In this document: positions 1 through 9,284 of the stretch, piece after piece | Numbering within the stretch: position 1 is the stretch's first letter | Layout: every line of letters starts with the position of its first letter | Assembly: GCA_964613385.1 (NCBI GenBank) | Contig: CAZTGZ010000006.1 | Location: 51,190-115,189, forward strand | DNA length: 64,000 nt | Origin: CAZTGZ01 sp964613385 | Lineage (GTDB): Bacteria; Bacteroidota; Bacteroidia; NS11-12g; UBA9320 | Direction of reading: 5' to 3' | Notes under the pieces: generated by a model | Database searches by the model: none | What the model was told of the DNA's origin: nothing | What the model saw: the letters and a program-made list of their open reading frames with translations, nothing else | Translations under genes and position numbers: made by a program

Positions 1-410
1 AATTGGTCGGCAACTGACAAAGGACGGAGTTTGCCGGATTCAAGAAAATAATAAATAGCACTGTCGAATCGGTTTTCAATCTGGTAAATCTTAGCCAGGT
101 TCTGATAAGTTGAAGGTAATTCTGCTCCGGCAGGATAGTTCTTTACATACATAAATGACAGTGACTTGGCAGTGACGTTATCCTTTTTAAGCCCGGCTTG
201 CATGGCTGCATAATTCAGATAATAGGAGCTTTTTGCTTCTTTTGGATAGCGTGTAGCGTATTCAATATAATAAGTGTATAAGGAATCAAGGGCAGATGGA
301 GAAGTCGCTCCATGTTCCAATCGTTTAATTTTCTTTTCGAGCTTAAGTTTTGGGTCTGTGCATGAAGCGACTAAGCTCAATACCAATACGTAATAGATAT
401 ATTTATTCAT
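1..410 (-). CDS. TPR-containing lipoprotein, C-terminus cut by window edge
   Basis: An open frame runs leftwards from an ATG at 408-410 to the window edge without a stop, giving about 136 residues. The N-terminus is a lipoprotein signal: a short hydrophobic stretch then the lipobox LVASC, so it should be anchored in the outer membrane or facing the periplasm. After it comes a charged helix, then two helix-turn-helix units resembling tetratricopeptide repeats (residues about 40-130, with phrases such as YYLNYAAMQAG and NLAKIYQIENRFDSA). Its start overlaps the last 8 bases of the upstream CoA-binding gene (shared CATGAATAA), which suggests coupled translation in one operon with purB. No specific function can be assigned; TPR lipoproteins usually scaffold envelope complexes. 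Confidence 0.7.
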   Translation of the reverse strand, partial: MNKYIYYVLVLSLVASCTDPKLKLEKKIKRLEHGATSPSALDSLYTYYIEYATRYPKEAKSSYYLNYAAMQAGLKKDNVTAKSLSFMYVKNYPAGAELPSTYQNLAKIYQIENRFDSAIYYFLESGKLRPLSVADQ

Positions 411-777
411 GATAATTTTCATATTGTCCTGTTGCTAATAATACCAAGGTACAAGCCTCAACTACCTGAATTCCCGCAGCCCTGAGCTTTGCGTATACAG
501 GTGGATTTTCAGTTCCCGGATTAAAGATAATCCTTGATGGACTAAGCGATAACCAATAATCGATCTGCTTATCTTGTAGGCTCGGGTTAATATACAAGGT
601 TATGGTTTCTATATCTGGAAGATTAACCGGAGCATCAAAGCTGGTTTTACCGAATATTTCGATCCTGCGGTTAGAAATCATTTCAAATGGCAAAGATGCC
701 CTGGTAAGCTTATACGCTGCCTGATAGGAAGCCCTTTCCGGTTTTGAACTCGCACCTATGATTAAAGTTTTACCCAT
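403..777 (-). CDS. CoA-binding domain protein (YccU-like)
   Basis: A small 124-aa protein made of a single Rossmann-like CoA-binding domain (CoA_binding_2 family). The N-terminal LIIGASSKPERASY matches the family's nucleotide-binding loop, and the C-terminal EACTLVLLATGQY resembles the conserved family end (usually ACTLVML). Family members bind coenzyme A but their physiological role is mostly unknown; they lack the ligase and ATP-grasp parts of succinyl-CoA synthetases. The start ATG follows the purB stop codon with no spacing (TAA then ATG), so it is almost certainly cotranscribed with purB. The next gene begins inside its 3' end. Confidence 0.8.
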   Translation of the reverse strand: MGKTLIIGASSKPERASYQAAYKLTRASLPFEMISNRRIEIFGKTSFDAPVNLPDIETITLYINPSLQDKQIDYWLSLSPSRIIFNPGTENPPVYAKLRAAGIQVVEACTLVLLATGQYENYHE

Positions 778-2124
778 TTATCTCCCGGTATAATTTTCTG
801 GTTTGAGGGCGAGAAGTTCCTCTTTCACAGAATTGCTGATGTTCAAAGTTTGAATGAAAGAGTGCAGGCTTTCTTTTGTAATGGCCTCGTTGGTGCGGGT
901 TAGTTGTTTTAAAGCTTCATAGGGTTTCTCGAAGCCTTCACGTCTCAATATGGTTTGAATGGCTTCTGCCAGTACCGCCCAATTTTGATCCAGGTCCCTT
1001 CGTATAGCATCCCTGTTCAACAGAAGTTTAGACATTCCTTTAGACAGACTTTGGCAAGCTATGAGCGTATGAGCCAGGGGTACCCCGATATTTCTCAAAA
1101 CCGTACTGTCAGTTAAATCTCTCTGGAGGCGGGAGATGGGAAGTTTTGAAGATAGAAATTCCAGCATACTGTTGGCCAGGCCTAAATTTCCCTCAGCATT
1201 TTCGAAATCAATGGGATTGACTTTATGTGGCATCGCAGAACTCCCAACTTCACCGGGTTTGATTTTTTGTTTGAAATACTCCATGCTGATATATGTCCAA
1301 ACATCCCGGCAAAAATCAATGAGTATGGTGTTTATCCGCTTCATGGCATCAAACAATGCGGCTAAGTTGTCGTAATGTTCAATTTGTGTTGTCGGTTCTG
1401 AACGATTCAAACCAAGGGCACGGGTGAAATCTCTGGCGAATTCATGCCAATCAATTTCCGGATAGGCGGCATAATGCGCATTCATGTTGCCGGTAGCTCC
1501 GCCGAACTTACATGAAAATGGAATTTCATGAAGCTGTCTCAATTGTTCTTTCAGGCGCACTTCGAAAACCTTCCATTCCTTGCCAAGAAAAGTTGGAGAT
1601 GCCGGTTGACCATGGGTTCTTGCCAGCATAGGTATTTCTTTCCATTCTTCAGCCTGTGCACCAATATGGTCGATAACATTTTCAACCACCGGCAACCATA
1701 CCAGTTGCATACACTGTTTTAAACTGAGCGGAATAGCTGTATTGTTGATGTCTTGAGATGTAAGTCCAAAGTGCACCCATTCTGATAAATCCCCTAAATT
1801 CAGATCGGTCACCAAATCTTTGACAAAATACTCGACAGCTTTTACATCATGATTGGTCGTTTGTTCTGTTTCCTTCACAGCCAAAGCATCGCTCATATTA
1901 AATTGATAGGCTCTTGTTTTGAGCGCATCTGATAATTGGTCCACCCTTCGCTCATCATCCAGTGAACAAATCTTCTTCACCAAAGCAATGAAATATTCCG
2001 TCTCTACGATTACTCTGTATTTTATCAATCCGAATTCGGATAAAAATGGCGCCAGCTCTTCACATTTAGACCTGTATCTGCCATCTATTGGTCCAATGGC
2101 GGTGAGTTCGGTGAGTTCAATCAT
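778..2124 (-). CDS. purB: Adenylosuccinate lyase
   Basis: This 448-aa enzyme splits adenylosuccinate to AMP and fumarate, and SAICAR to AICAR and fumarate, in purine synthesis. The fumarase/aspartase superfamily signature SSAMPHKVNP is at residues about 295-304 and carries the catalytic serine loop. Further conserved segments are TSQD (about 122-125) and THGQPASPT with the active-site His at about 171. The length and the opening phrase LTAIGPIDGRY match the E. coli-type PurB branch. It is first in a minus-strand unit with a CoA-binding protein and a TPR lipoprotein. A -7-like box TAATTTCG lies just upstream at 2131-2138. purH, the other late purine gene here, is 11 kb away in a different unit. 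Confidence 0.97.
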   Translation of the reverse strand: MIELTELTAIGPIDGRYRSKCEELAPFLSEFGLIKYRVIVETEYFIALVKKICSLDDERRVDQLSDALKTRAYQFNMSDALAVKETEQTTNHDVKAVEYFVKDLVTDLNLGDLSEWVHFGLTSQDINNTAIPLSLKQCMQLVWLPVVENVIDHIGAQAEEWKEIPMLARTHGQPASPTFLGKEWKVFEVRLKEQLRQLHEIPFSCKFGGATGNMNAHYAAYPEIDWHEFARDFTRALGLNRSEPTTQIEHYDNLAALFDAMKRINTILIDFCRDVWTYISMEYFKQKIKPGEVGSSAMPHKVNPIDFENAEGNLGLANSMLEFLSSKLPISRLQRDLTDSTVLRNIGVPLAHTLIACQSLSKGMSKLLLNRDAIRRDLDQNWAVLAEAIQTILRREGFEKPYEALKQLTRTNEAITKESLHSFIQTLNISNSVKEELLALKPENYTGR

Positions 2125-2130
2125 AATCCG

Positions 2131-2138
2131 CGAAATTA
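2131..2138 (-). promoter_or_regulatory. purB: Candidate -7 box for purB (TAATTTCG)
   Basis: On the minus strand this reads TAATTTCG, one base off the Bacteroidota -7 consensus TAnnTTTG, 6 bases before the purB ATG. It lies back to back with the plus-strand box of the endonuclease gene. No convincing -33 TTG was found at the usual distance. Confidence 0.4.
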
Positions 2139-2172
2139 TGAATTACTTAAGAAGCAACTTCCATTCGACTTG

Positions 2173-2180
2173 TATCTTTG
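2173..2180 (+). promoter_or_regulatory. -7 promoter box TATCTTTG, nearly leaderless
   Basis: Exact match to TAnnTTTG, ending 4 bases before the ATG of the endonuclease at 2185. Transcription should start at or next to the start codon, so the mRNA would have almost no leader. The box also argues against the in-frame TTG at 2170 as the start codon. Confidence 0.55.
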
Positions 2181-2184
2181 CAAA

Positions 2185-3732
2185 ATGAGAGCATCCTTTT
2201 ACTTTTTGATGATTTGGTTTTTTGGATATGTACCATCATCCCAAGCCTTATTATTTCCTGAGAAAGTATCATTTGGCAATGTGATCACAGGAGATAGTTC
2301 TGTAAAAAAAGTTTGGATTAAAAATGAAAGCAATTCCAGGCTCTCTCTAAGTTTTCATTTAAATGTCGGCAACTTTACACTGACACCAAGCGGATCAAGC
2401 CTTGACGCACAGGATAGCCTTGAAATGCAAATCAAATTTGCACCCGAACAAAACGTTATTTATCGAGGGTATATAATCATTTATACAAATCAGGTACCCG
2501 GACAGCACTTGATCAGGCTCGAAGGAAATGGTAAGCTGTCCAATGCGTATTATGATGCTACATTTAATTTATATGATGAGGCACTCAAGTCGGCATTTAA
2601 GACCTTATTGGCTCAAGGATATCAGAGTTTAGGTTATAATTCTGCAAGGGATCAGATGTACGGATCGTTAGACAATCAATCCGGATGGGTAACCTGCGTA
2701 TATACAGGCAGACAAGCTCAATTTAACACCAGATCGGGAGCCACGTCAAATAATTTTAATTGTGAACACACCTGGCCTCAGAGCCTGTTTAGCAGCAATG
2801 AACCCATGCGCAGCGATATACATCATTTATTTTCAACAGATGAATCCGCAAACGCCAAAAGAGACAACGATCCATTTGGCGCAGTTTCTTCTCCAACCTG
2901 GAGTGTGGGAGGAAGTAAATGGGCGTCATCGGTATTTGAGCCCAGAAATGAACAAAAGGGTGCAACCGCAAGGGCCATGTTTTATTTTGTTTTGAGGTAT
3001 GAGAACTACAGTGGTTTTCTGAATGCGCAGGAGCAGGTGCTTCGAACCTGGCACGTTCAATATCCACCGGCAACCTGGGAAAAAACGAGAAACGATGGGA
3101 TTTATGCCTTGCAGAAAAACAGAAACCCTTTGACTGACTTTCCGGGATTTTTGGATAGGATATATACTTTTTCGGGAAGTGGCAACCGACCGTTCGTTTA
3201 TCAGATACATTGGCAGCGGACATCACCCTCAACCATTCCGGCAGTTGAAAAGAAGATGCATGATACATTGTCATTGTGGATTTGCAATTCAGCAACAGGA
3301 TTATGGCGTATTGATTCGATGCGTACCAATGGAATTTGTTATCAGAATTTTCCGTTAGTATTAAATGCAGGAGAATGTGTTGAATTGAAGGTTTCGGAGC
3401 GCACAGATCCCTTACTTCCTGCTATAACCTTGTATTCTGAGAAAGGGATATATGAAGATAGTCTGAGATTTGTATACAAAAATGTGGGTTCTACCAGCTT
3501 TGTTAATTATCAACAGAAGCTTTTCCCCAATCCGGTTGATGGTGATGTATTGAAGTATCGGGGTGAAGCTTGTGAACTGACGATACGAGATATTTTAGGG
3601 AAGCTGGTCTTTTTCACCGATATAAAATCTGACTTTGACGAAATAGAAATTTCTAATCTAAAAACAGGTGTTTACTTTGCTACCATTAAAGTGGGGAACA
3701 AACTGCTTACAGAAAAAATTGTACGCAGATAA
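2185..3732 (+). CDS. Secreted endonuclease I with T9SS type A sorting domain
   Basis: The 515-aa protein has four parts: a signal peptide (to about residue 20), a beta-sandwich resembling ASPM/SPD-2/Hydin domains (about 25-115), an endonuclease I/NucM domain (about 120-310), and a C-terminal T9SS type A domain beginning LFPNPVDG and ending EKIVRR. The nuclease core contains NCEHTWPQS, holding the His-Glu-His of the beta-beta-alpha-metal site, followed by DIHHLF and the Asn/Asp-rich metal-binding stretch. It should be exported by T9SS and degrade extracellular DNA or RNA for nutrients or biofilm turnover. I chose the ATG at 2185 because the alternative TTG at 2170 overlaps a promoter box and spoils the signal peptide. 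sppA follows 13 bases later. Confidence 0.88.
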   Translation: MRASFYFLMIWFFGYVPSSQALLFPEKVSFGNVITGDSSVKKVWIKNESNSRLSLSFHLNVGNFTLTPSGSSLDAQDSLEMQIKFAPEQNVIYRGYIIIYTNQVPGQHLIRLEGNGKLSNAYYDATFNLYDEALKSAFKTLLAQGYQSLGYNSARDQMYGSLDNQSGWVTCVYTGRQAQFNTRSGATSNNFNCEHTWPQSLFSSNEPMRSDIHHLFSTDESANAKRDNDPFGAVSSPTWSVGGSKWASSVFEPRNEQKGATARAMFYFVLRYENYSGFLNAQEQVLRTWHVQYPPATWEKTRNDGIYALQKNRNPLTDFPGFLDRIYTFSGSGNRPFVYQIHWQRTSPSTIPAVEKKMHDTLSLWICNSATGLWRIDSMRTNGICYQNFPLVLNAGECVELKVSERTDPLLPAITLYSEKGIYEDSLRFVYKNVGSTSFVNYQQKLFPNPVDGDVLKYRGEACELTIRDILGKLVFFTDIKSDFDEIEISNLKTGVYFATIKVGNKLLTEKIVRR

Positions 3733-3745
3733 AAAAAACTAAAAC

Positions 3746-5494
3746 ATGAAGGCATTTTTTAAAATTGTATTGGCCACCCTGGTTGGTCAGGTAATTCTGT
3801 TGTTGATTTTGGTGCTTATTGGGCTGAGCGCTGTTTCTGGTCTTAAGAGAGAGGAAAAGAAAAGCATAGCGGATGGTTCGGTTTTACATTTAAAACTTAA
3901 TTCGGTAATATCAGATCAGGCACCTTCTGAAGATTTGGCCTTTTTCAACCAATTGAGTGGAGATATTTCAGCTCCATTGGGTTTGATTAATTTGGTGGAA
4001 CGCATTAAGGTAGCTTCTAAGAATCCCAAAATAAAAGGGATATTTCTGGATCTGTCATTTTTTGAAGCCGGCTATGCGAAAGCGGATGAATTACATCGCG
4101 CAATGACAGACTTTAAAAAGAGCGGTAAATTTATATATGCATACAGCGATTTTTATTATAACAATACATACTATCTGGCGAGTTCTGCCGACAAGGTTTA
4201 TATGAATCCACAAGGTGAAATGCTTTTTAATGGTTTGGTTTCAGATATTACATTTTTTAAAGGGGCATTAGAAAAGCTGGGCGTTGATGTTCAAGTGATC
4301 AGAAGAGGCAAATTCAAAGGTGCTGTTGAGCCATTTACCCGCGATAATTTAAGTGAGGAGAATAAGGCACAGATTCAATCTTATATTGGATCTGTTTATG
4401 ACGAATTGCTGAATGACATTGCGAAAAGCAGGAAAATGACTCCGGAAAGATTGAAGGAAATTGCCGGCGATATGTTGGTGAGAAGTCCGGAAGACGCAGT
4501 TAAATTTGGGTTGGTGGATCAGCTAAAATACAGAGATCAGGTATATGAATTAATCCGCAAGCAATTGAAGTTGAAAGAGGGAGATAAGATTCCATTCATT
4601 CAACCGGGCGAAATTGAGTTGCCTGAATCGAGCGGAAAGTCTGAGATTGCCTTTGTATTTGCAAGTGGAGATATCGTTAATGGCGAGGGTCAAAACGGTG
4701 AAGTTGGGGCAGATAAATTTGCTTCTTTATTGAGGAAATTGCGCAAAGACAAAAAAGTGAAGGCAGTAGTTTTAAGGGTGGATAGCAGAGGTGGAAGCGC
4801 TTTGGCTTCAGATATCATCTGGAGGGAGACCATTTTATTGAAGGCGGCTAAGCCCTTAATCGTTTCGATGAGTGATGTGGCAGCCAGCGGCGGGTATTAC
4901 ATTGCTTGTGCTGCTGATACAATTGTAGCCTATCCGCAGACCATAACCGGCTCTATTGGTGTATTTGGTCTGGTTCCAAATGCTCAGAAATTGTTGAATG
5001 ACAAATTGGGAATCAACAGTGAATACGTCGGAACGGGAAATTATTCGGACTTTGGCAGAATAGACCGAGCGCTTACTCCTCAGGAATATGCAATTATTGA
5101 CGGTATGGTAGGAAGGGTTTATGAAACGTTCAAGAAGCGTGTTGGGGATGGAAGAGGTATGACAGTTGAAATGGTGGACTCATTTGGTCAGGGCCGTGTT
5201 TGGACAGGAAGTATGGCAAAGGCACGCGGATTGGTAGATGTGATGGGTGGATATGAAAAGGCATTGGAAATTGCTGCTTTTAAGGCCGGATTAAAGGAAT
5301 ATGTTGTATCGGAATATCCTAAAAACCGTTCCGTATTTGAGGAATTGATGGGGAAATTTAATCAGGAAGAAACAGCAAGAAATATGTTGAAAAAAGAATT
5401 GGGTTCAGCTTATTCTACATACTTGAGTATCAGAAAGTTGAATGAACTGAGTGGGGTGGTTGCCTGGTTCCCGTATGAAATAAATTTTAAGTAA
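3746..5494 (+). CDS. sppA: Signal peptide peptidase SppA, long (67K) form
   Basis: A 582-aa inner-membrane serine protease that cleaves leftover signal peptides after secretion. One N-terminal transmembrane helix (about 8-28) precedes two tandem ClpP-like domains, the arrangement of E. coli SppA rather than the short Bacillus form. The catalytic pair is visible: the lysine in RGKFKGAVEPF (about residue 191, N-terminal domain) and the nucleophilic serine in DVAASGGYY (about 381, C-terminal domain). The family feature ITGSIGVFG follows. It lies 13 bases after the endonuclease gene on the same strand and may share its transcript. A palindromic regulatory element follows downstream. Confidence 0.95.
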   Translation: MKAFFKIVLATLVGQVILLLILVLIGLSAVSGLKREEKKSIADGSVLHLKLNSVISDQAPSEDLAFFNQLSGDISAPLGLINLVERIKVASKNPKIKGIFLDLSFFEAGYAKADELHRAMTDFKKSGKFIYAYSDFYYNNTYYLASSADKVYMNPQGEMLFNGLVSDITFFKGALEKLGVDVQVIRRGKFKGAVEPFTRDNLSEENKAQIQSYIGSVYDELLNDIAKSRKMTPERLKEIAGDMLVRSPEDAVKFGLVDQLKYRDQVYELIRKQLKLKEGDKIPFIQPGEIELPESSGKSEIAFVFASGDIVNGEGQNGEVGADKFASLLRKLRKDKKVKAVVLRVDSRGGSALASDIIWRETILLKAAKPLIVSMSDVAASGGYYIACAADTIVAYPQTITGSIGVFGLVPNAQKLLNDKLGINSEYVGTGNYSDFGRIDRALTPQEYAIIDGMVGRVYETFKKRVGDGRGMTVEMVDSFGQGRVWTGSMAKARGLVDVMGGYEKALEIAAFKAGLKEYVVSEYPKNRSVFEELMGKFNQEETARNMLKKELGSAYSTYLSIRKLNELSGVVAWFPYEINFK

Positions 5495-5510
5495 CTGTTT
5501 TAAACAACAT

Positions 5511-5547
5511 TTGTCATTTTTTTATGACGATTTAATTGATATTTTCG
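5511..5547 (+). promoter_or_regulatory. Palindromic element plus -7-like box, shared with the usp promoter
   Basis: GTCAT (5513-5517), six T, then ATGAC (5524-5528) form a perfect 5-base inverted repeat. AATTGAT and TATTTTCG (5540-5547, a variant of TAnnTTTG) follow before the ATG at 5564. The 17 bases from 5511 recur exactly at 27549 upstream of the universal stress gene. A dimeric repressor or activator site is an inference. Confidence 0.45.
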
Positions 5548-5563
5548 CACATTCCAGAAGCGT

Positions 5564-8500
5564 ATGTGCAGTCTTAAAAATTTATTTTCCAGGTCGATTT
5601 TAGCCTTGTTGATGTTGTTAGCAATATCTCCTGTTCAGGCACAAAAAGAAGGAAACATTTGGTATTTCGGCAGTAAAGCCGGTTTGGATTTTAATTCGGG
5701 AACCCCGGTGGCAGTTTCGGATGGTCAAATTCAAACGGATGAGGGTGTGGCGGCAATCTGCAGTAAAACGGGTAGTTTGATTATGTACACCGACGGAATT
5801 AAGGTATGGGATAAAACGCATACGGTAATGCCGAATGGTTCCGGACTGCTTGGAGATCCTTCTGCTACGCAAAGCGGGGTTATTGTGCCACAACCAGTCA
5901 GAGGGAATAGATATTATTTATTTGCGGTTAAAGATGACGGTGGTTCATTGTCATATAGCGTGATTGATACCAATGCCAACAGTGGTAAAGGCGATGTATT
6001 GTCATTCGAAAAAAATAAAATATTGCTAACAGGTTCATGTGAGAAAATTACTGCTGTTAAGCATGCTAACAAAGTTGATACATGGATTATAGCGCATGAA
6101 TGGGGTAATAACCGATTCGTTGCCTATTTGCTTCGGTCGACAGGTTTGGTAACCACTCCGGTTGTTTCCGCCGTTGGCACACCAGTTGGTCCAAGTACAT
6201 CAAAAGCAAACGTCGGATATTCAAAGGGTTGTTTGAAGTTATCACCCGATGGTTCGAAATTGGTCAATCCAGTGGTTGGTAGTCAGGCAACGAATGTCGA
6301 TGGATTTTGGGAATTGTATGATTTTGACAATCAAACGGGAATTATCTCCAATCCCATGTATTTTACCCAGTCAAATAAGCCTTCCACGGTTGCCGGATAT
6401 GACGGAGTGTATGGAGCCGAATTTTCACCTAACGGCAGATTCCTGTATTTAGCTTGTCGTAGGACGAGCGCAGGCGTTAACGACCGGATTTATCAATATG
6501 ATCTGAGAGCCGGAAATAGAACATTTGCAGATATCAATGCGAGTGCTGTTGAAGTAGCCCCAAGTTCAGGTGGTGGAATCAACAATTCCTATGGTACCAT
6601 GCAGATTGGACCGGATGAACGCATTTATATTTCGAGGTGGCATACGTCAGGAACTTCCTACCTGTCGATCATACGTAAACCAAATTGTAAAGGTTCTGCC
6701 TGTGATTATGTCTCCAATGGAATTAATCTCTCCAGTGGTAAATACTCCCGTTGGGGTTTGCCGACTTATATCAGCTCTTTCTTTAACAAGCCGGAATTTG
6801 AATTCGGAGATCCGGATCCAAATAATTACGGACTTTGTTTTGGAGATTCTACCGAATTTTGGGTATTAGATACTACTGGAGTTGATTCTGTCCACTGGCT
6901 ATTTGGCGATGCGGCTTCAGGTTCCGCCAATTTTTCGAATGCTTTTTCACCGAAACATGTTTTTACCCGAGATACAACCTTTCTCGTTCAGGCGGTTATT
7001 TTTAGAAAAAATACTTTTTCGAGTTGTCTGATGGACACCGTGAAGCAATTCGTGACCATTTTCCCCAACCCGGTCGTATCTCTCGGGCGTGATACCAGTT
7101 TGTGCAAAGGGGAATCCATGTATTTCAATGCTCTGCAATCCAAGGCCACTTATGTTTGGCATAATGCATCTACCGGTCCGAACTATACATCCTCCAAAAC
7201 AGAGATGGTCTGGGTAAAAGTCACCATAGGGGGCTGTCATACTTACGACACCGCATTGGTAACTGTTTATGATTTTCCCACCCCGGATTTAGGTGCAGAT
7301 ACTGTCATGTGCAACATTGATAGCCTGGTAAAAATACCGGGTAAAGCGGAAAAATATTTATGGGATAATAGTTCAACAGACACTTTCAGAGTTATCAAGA
7401 ATCCTGGAACGTATTGGGTAGAAGCGAGTAATTATCGTTGCAAAACGCGAGATTCCGTTGTTGTGGGAATTTCATATGTACCCGTTTTCAATTTAGGAAA
7501 AGACAGCACCTTGTGCACTTCTGATAGCATCAGCCTAGCTGTTTATATACCTACAGCCAAATTGACCTATTTATGGTCAAATGCTGCCACAGATTCCATG
7601 ATTAAGGTTAAGAGCCCGGGAGGTACTTATTGGGTAAGGGCTTCAGATTCACTATGCAGTTATACAGATACCGTAAAAATCTCATTCGTTGGTCCAAAAT
7701 CACTGAATTTGGGACCGGATCAGAAAATTTGTAATGGTGATACAGCCAGATTCAGGGCAACCATTCCGGGTGTTACGAATTATACCTGGCAGGACAATAA
7801 AAAGGATTCTGTATATAAAGCTACGGCCCAGGGCAAGTATTGGGTGGATGTATTCGACGGTTATTGCAAGTTGAATGATACCATTCAATTAACGGTTGTA
7901 TATCCAATTCCTGTGAATCTTGGCAACGATACGACCCTGTGCACCGGCGCTACTTTACGGCCTTTGGAATTTGTCATTCCCAACCATTCATATATTTGGA
8001 ACGGTGACCCAACCAAGACCGATACTACCATTACCAAAACAGGAAAATATTGGGTAGATGTAAGAGATGAACCGGATAGGAAGTGTCTGGCAACCGATAC
8101 TATTTATGTGACCTTTAAAAATCCGAAGGCATTCAACCTGGGAAATGATACTGTTTTGTGTGTCGGACAATCCGTTAACCTAAATGCAAGTTCGGTGGCA
8201 CCGGTTATTTCAGCGGTTTGGAATGACGCATTAACGGGATTGAGCCGTGGCAATAATCCGACCATGGTTAAACATAAGCTGGTTATTAATGATGGTATTT
8301 GTATTTCGTCCGATTCTATTAACATATCATATAAGCCTTCATTGAATATTAATCTGGGTCCGGATGTGCAGTTGTGCGATGTGGCTACATTAAATAAAGA
8401 TATCACCGACCCAAATGCCACTGTGTATGAATGGTTGGATGGATCAGGAGCATTTCTTAGCGGCTCAAATGCTTATACAATTACCAATCCCGGAGGACAA

Positions 8501-9271
8501 TTTGTCGGACGGGTTTCAGATGGGCTTTGCAGTAAGTCGGATACAATTGTTGTTACTTACCTCAATACCCCGGTTGTAGATTTGGGTGTAGATCAAATTC
8601 TTTGTGACGCAGCCACTTTTGATTATGATTTCACAACGTTGGATGCAGACAATATTTTATGGAGTAACGGAAGTTCAGCCAAGACCTTAACTGTATCAAG
8701 TGCAGGGACTTATTGGATCAGAGCAAGCAAAGGAAGTTGTATGGATGAAGATTCGGTTATTTTTGGTTATACCAGTGCCCCGGATTTGGACTTTGGATTT
8801 ATGGATACTTCTTTATGTGAACCGACCTGGTTTAGTTATGACTTCTCATTGCCACATACAACGTATCTCTGGAGCGGCGGAAGCACTACACCGGATAACC
8901 GCTTCAATACTAAAGGTACACATTGGGTTGTAGCGACTAATATTTGCGGAAGTGACAGTATTTGGGTGAATATTGATATTGATGAATTTGGTTGTTTCGT
9001 GGTGTTTCCGAATGCATTTTCACCCAACGAGAATTTGGTAAATGATGTTTTCCGACCTATTGGAAATGTACTTGAATTCCTCGACATGATCATCTACAAC
9101 AAGTGGGGAGAGAAAATATATGAAGGTCCTGCGGCTAAAGGTTGGGATGGAAACTACAATGGTGTTCCGGCTCCACAAGGAGTATACATGTATACAGTAA
9201 GCTACCGAAAAGTATCAGGGGGATATCCCAGAAGATATACCGAACACGGTGTTGTTCATCTGGTTCGCTAA
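5564..9271 (+). CDS. T9SS type B surface protein with propeller-like domain and nine repeats
   Basis: A 1235-aa secreted protein. A signal peptide (about 1-27, ending VQAQ) precedes an N-terminal domain (about 30-410) starting GNIWYFGSKAGLDF, which resembles the beta-propeller of many Bacteroidota surface proteins. Residues about 506-1140 hold nine repeats of about 65-76 aa, each opening LGxDxxLC and closing with YWV...C..xD; both cysteines recur, suggesting one disulfide per repeat and an immunoglobulin-like fold. The C-terminus (about 1145-1235) is the gliding-motility-associated type B sorting domain, starting VVFPNAFSPN and containing IYNKWGEKIYEG and PQGVYMYTVSY. It is probably a filamentous adhesin or motility-related stalk protein; no enzyme motif was seen. 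It converges on rocD with 13 bases between stops. Confidence 0.85.
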   Translation: MCSLKNLFSRSILALLMLLAISPVQAQKEGNIWYFGSKAGLDFNSGTPVAVSDGQIQTDEGVAAICSKTGSLIMYTDGIKVWDKTHTVMPNGSGLLGDPSATQSGVIVPQPVRGNRYYLFAVKDDGGSLSYSVIDTNANSGKGDVLSFEKNKILLTGSCEKITAVKHANKVDTWIIAHEWGNNRFVAYLLRSTGLVTTPVVSAVGTPVGPSTSKANVGYSKGCLKLSPDGSKLVNPVVGSQATNVDGFWELYDFDNQTGIISNPMYFTQSNKPSTVAGYDGVYGAEFSPNGRFLYLACRRTSAGVNDRIYQYDLRAGNRTFADINASAVEVAPSSGGGINNSYGTMQIGPDERIYISRWHTSGTSYLSIIRKPNCKGSACDYVSNGINLSSGKYSRWGLPTYISSFFNKPEFEFGDPDPNNYGLCFGDSTEFWVLDTTGVDSVHWLFGDAASGSANFSNAFSPKHVFTRDTTFLVQAVIFRKNTFSSCLMDTVKQFVTIFPNPVVSLGRDTSLCKGESMYFNALQSKATYVWHNASTGPNYTSSKTEMVWVKVTIGGCHTYDTALVTVYDFPTPDLGADTVMCNIDSLVKIPGKAEKYLWDNSSTDTFRVIKNPGTYWVEASNYRCKTRDSVVVGISYVPVFNLGKDSTLCTSDSISLAVYIPTAKLTYLWSNAATDSMIKVKSPGGTYWVRASDSLCSYTDTVKISFVGPKSLNLGPDQKICNGDTARFRATIPGVTNYTWQDNKKDSVYKATAQGKYWVDVFDGYCKLNDTIQLTVVYPIPVNLGNDTTLCTGATLRPLEFVIPNHSYIWNGDPTKTDTTITKTGKYWVDVRDEPDRKCLATDTIYVTFKNPKAFNLGNDTVLCVGQSVNLNASSVAPVISAVWNDALTGLSRGNNPTMVKHKLVINDGICISSDSINISYKPSLNINLGPDVQLCDVATLNKDITDPNATVYEWLDGSGAFLSGSNAYTITNPGGQFVGRVSDGLCSKSDTIVVTYLNTPVVDLGVDQILCDAATFDYDFTTLDADNILWSNGSSAKTLTVSSAGTYWIRASKGSCMDEDSVIFGYTSAPDLDFGFMDTSLCEPTWFSYDFSLPHTTYLWSGGSTTPDNRFNTKGTHWVVATNICGSDSIWVNIDIDEFGCFVVFPNAFSPNENLVNDVFRPIGNVLEFLDMIIYNKWGEKIYEGPAAKGWDGNYNGVPAPQGVYMYTVSYRKVSGGYPRRYTEHGVVHLVR
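7081..8990 (+). repeat. Nine tandem LGxDxxLC protein repeats
   Basis: Within the T9SS type B protein, phrases such as LGRDTSLC, LGADTVMC, LGKDSTLC, LGPDQKIC, LGNDTTLC, LGNDTVLC, LGPDVQLC, LGVDQILC and a divergent FGFMDTSLC recur about every 200-230 bases. The DNA is diverged between copies, so this is an old protein-level repeat rather than a recent DNA duplication. Confidence 0.8.
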
Positions 9272-9284
9272 AAACCGGAAATTC

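Noticed and set aside
2170..2184. TTG start for the endonuclease frame at 2170
   Set aside because: It lies inside the TATCTTTG promoter box, and the ATG at 2185 gives a better signal peptide.
2789..3295. 168-aa open frame antisense to the endonuclease gene
   Set aside because: Overlaps a clearly coding domain on the other strand and shows no recognisable motif.
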